A stretch of DNA of 5,834 nt from Planctomycetota bacterium. GTDB lineage: Bacteria > Planctomycetota > Planctomycetia > Pirellulales > Pirellulaceae. This document shows, one piece after another, positions 5,284 to 5,834 of the stretch. Within the stretch, counting starts at the first letter, position 1, and each line of letters starts with the position of its first letter. Below the pieces are notes generated by a model. That model had not been told where the DNA came from, made no database searches, and saw nothing but the letters and a program-made list of their open reading frames with translations. The position numbers and the translations under genes were made by a program. The stretch is from positions 1 through 5,834 of the forward strand of contig JAEZAS010000452.1 of assembly GCA_023430365.1 (NCBI GenBank), given 5' to 3'.

Positions 5284-5834
5284 CTACAAGCGGCGAATAT
5301 GAAAACCGCCGTCGACGTGAATCCGCTCGCCGGTCGTGAAAGGAAACGCGTCCGAGACCACCGCCGACACCGCCGAAGCCACGTCCTCGGGAGTTCCCCA
5401 GCGGCGGATCGGGCTCATGCCTTCGGCGATCAACCGGTCGTACTTCTCCTTCACCGGAGCCGTCATATCGCTCTCGATCACACCCGGGCAAATCTCGAAC
5501 ACGCGAATCCGATTCTCCGCCAGCCGATCGGCGAGCAGCCAGGTCATCATCTGCATCGCGGCCTTCGCCATGCAATAATCGGCCCGGTTCGTCGACACCG
5601 CAAAAGCCGAGATCGACGACACGTTCACGATCGTCCCGCGCTCGATCACTCCGCGCTCGCCCAGCTCCATCATCGCCCTCGCCGACTGCTGGGCGAGAAA
5701 GAACGGTCCCTTGAGATTGGTCGCAAAAACCTGATCCCAGCTCTCCTCGGTCGCTTCGAGCAGATCCTTCCGCCCGACCGATGTGATGCCCGCATTGTTG
5801 ACCAGAACGTCCAGCCGGCCGAACCGCTCGAGCG
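5284..5834 (-). CDS. Short-chain dehydrogenase/reductase, N-terminus outside the window
   Basis: This is a classical SDR-family NAD(P)-dependent oxidoreductase, FabG-like in pattern. The last 182 residues are visible. The frame stays open to the window edge, so an ATG at 5673 is internal and not the start. Numbered from the first visible residue: NNAG at 12-15, the structural Asn of the catalytic tetrad at 39 (TNLKGPF), Ser at 73 (VNVSSISA), and Tyr 86 and Lys 90 in YCMAK. The Ser-Tyr distance of 13 matches E. coli FabG. Then come PGVIESDM, GTPEDVASAV and the usual ending GERIHVDGGF. About 70 residues, including the TGxxxGxG cofactor loop, lie beyond position 5834. A few extra residues between the Asn and the Ser (ELGERGVIERG) lengthen that loop relative to FabG. 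All visible catalytic residues are present, so it should be active, but substrate cannot be read from sequence. It precedes the Gfo-like gene by 9 nt, which suggests one operon and a shared substrate or pathway. Confidence 0.93.
   Translation of the reverse strand, partial: LERFGRLDVLVNNAGITSVGRKDLLEATEESWDQVFATNLKGPFFLAQQSARAMMELGERGVIERGTIVNVSSISAFAVSTNRADYCMAKAAMQMMTWLLADRLAENRIRVFEICPGVIESDMTAPVKEKYDRLIAEGMSPIRRWGTPEDVASAVSAVVSDAFPFTTGERIHVDGGFHIRRL

Overview
The window comes from a G+C-rich bacterium, most likely a planctomycete of the Pirellulales type. This is inferred, not proven. The clues are a short Cys-rich lipoprotein with a Pro-rich 'FHPLPTRPVF' tail, an oxidoreductase-like protein with a C-terminal membrane anchor, heptamer repeats between genes, and almost no Shine-Dalgarno sequences. 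All six supported protein genes are on the minus strand, so transcription runs from high to low coordinates.

In transcription order: a short-chain dehydrogenase/reductase cut by the window edge (5284-5834) is followed after 9 nt by a Gfo/Idh/MocA-like protein with two C-terminal membrane helices (3988-5274). These two are probably one operon. After a 212-nt leader comes a small Cys/Pro-rich lipoprotein (3332-3775) that looks monocistronic. A 328-nt non-coding stretch with several dyads (3004-3331) precedes an exported HtrA-type serine protease with two PDZ domains (1636-3003). A 99-nt inverted pair of five-unit heptamer arrays (1531-1629) fills the gap to thiL (607-1527), and tsaE follows 13 nt later (114-593). 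Positions 1-113 contain no gene that can be called.

thiL (thiamine-phosphate kinase) and tsaE (tRNA t6A biosynthesis ATPase) are housekeeping genes and probably co-transcribed. htrA handles envelope protein quality control and may read through the heptamer repeat into thiL-tsaE. The dehydrogenase pair suggests oxidoreductive metabolism of an unknown substrate, but the membrane-anchored partner has lost the usual Gfo/Idh/MocA motifs and may not be a catalyst.

I see no defence system, CRISPR array, transposase, rRNA or tRNA here. The most unusual items are the heptamer-repeat palindrome next to thiL's TTG start, the degenerate membrane-anchored Gfo/Idh/MocA protein, and the lineage-specific-looking lipoprotein.
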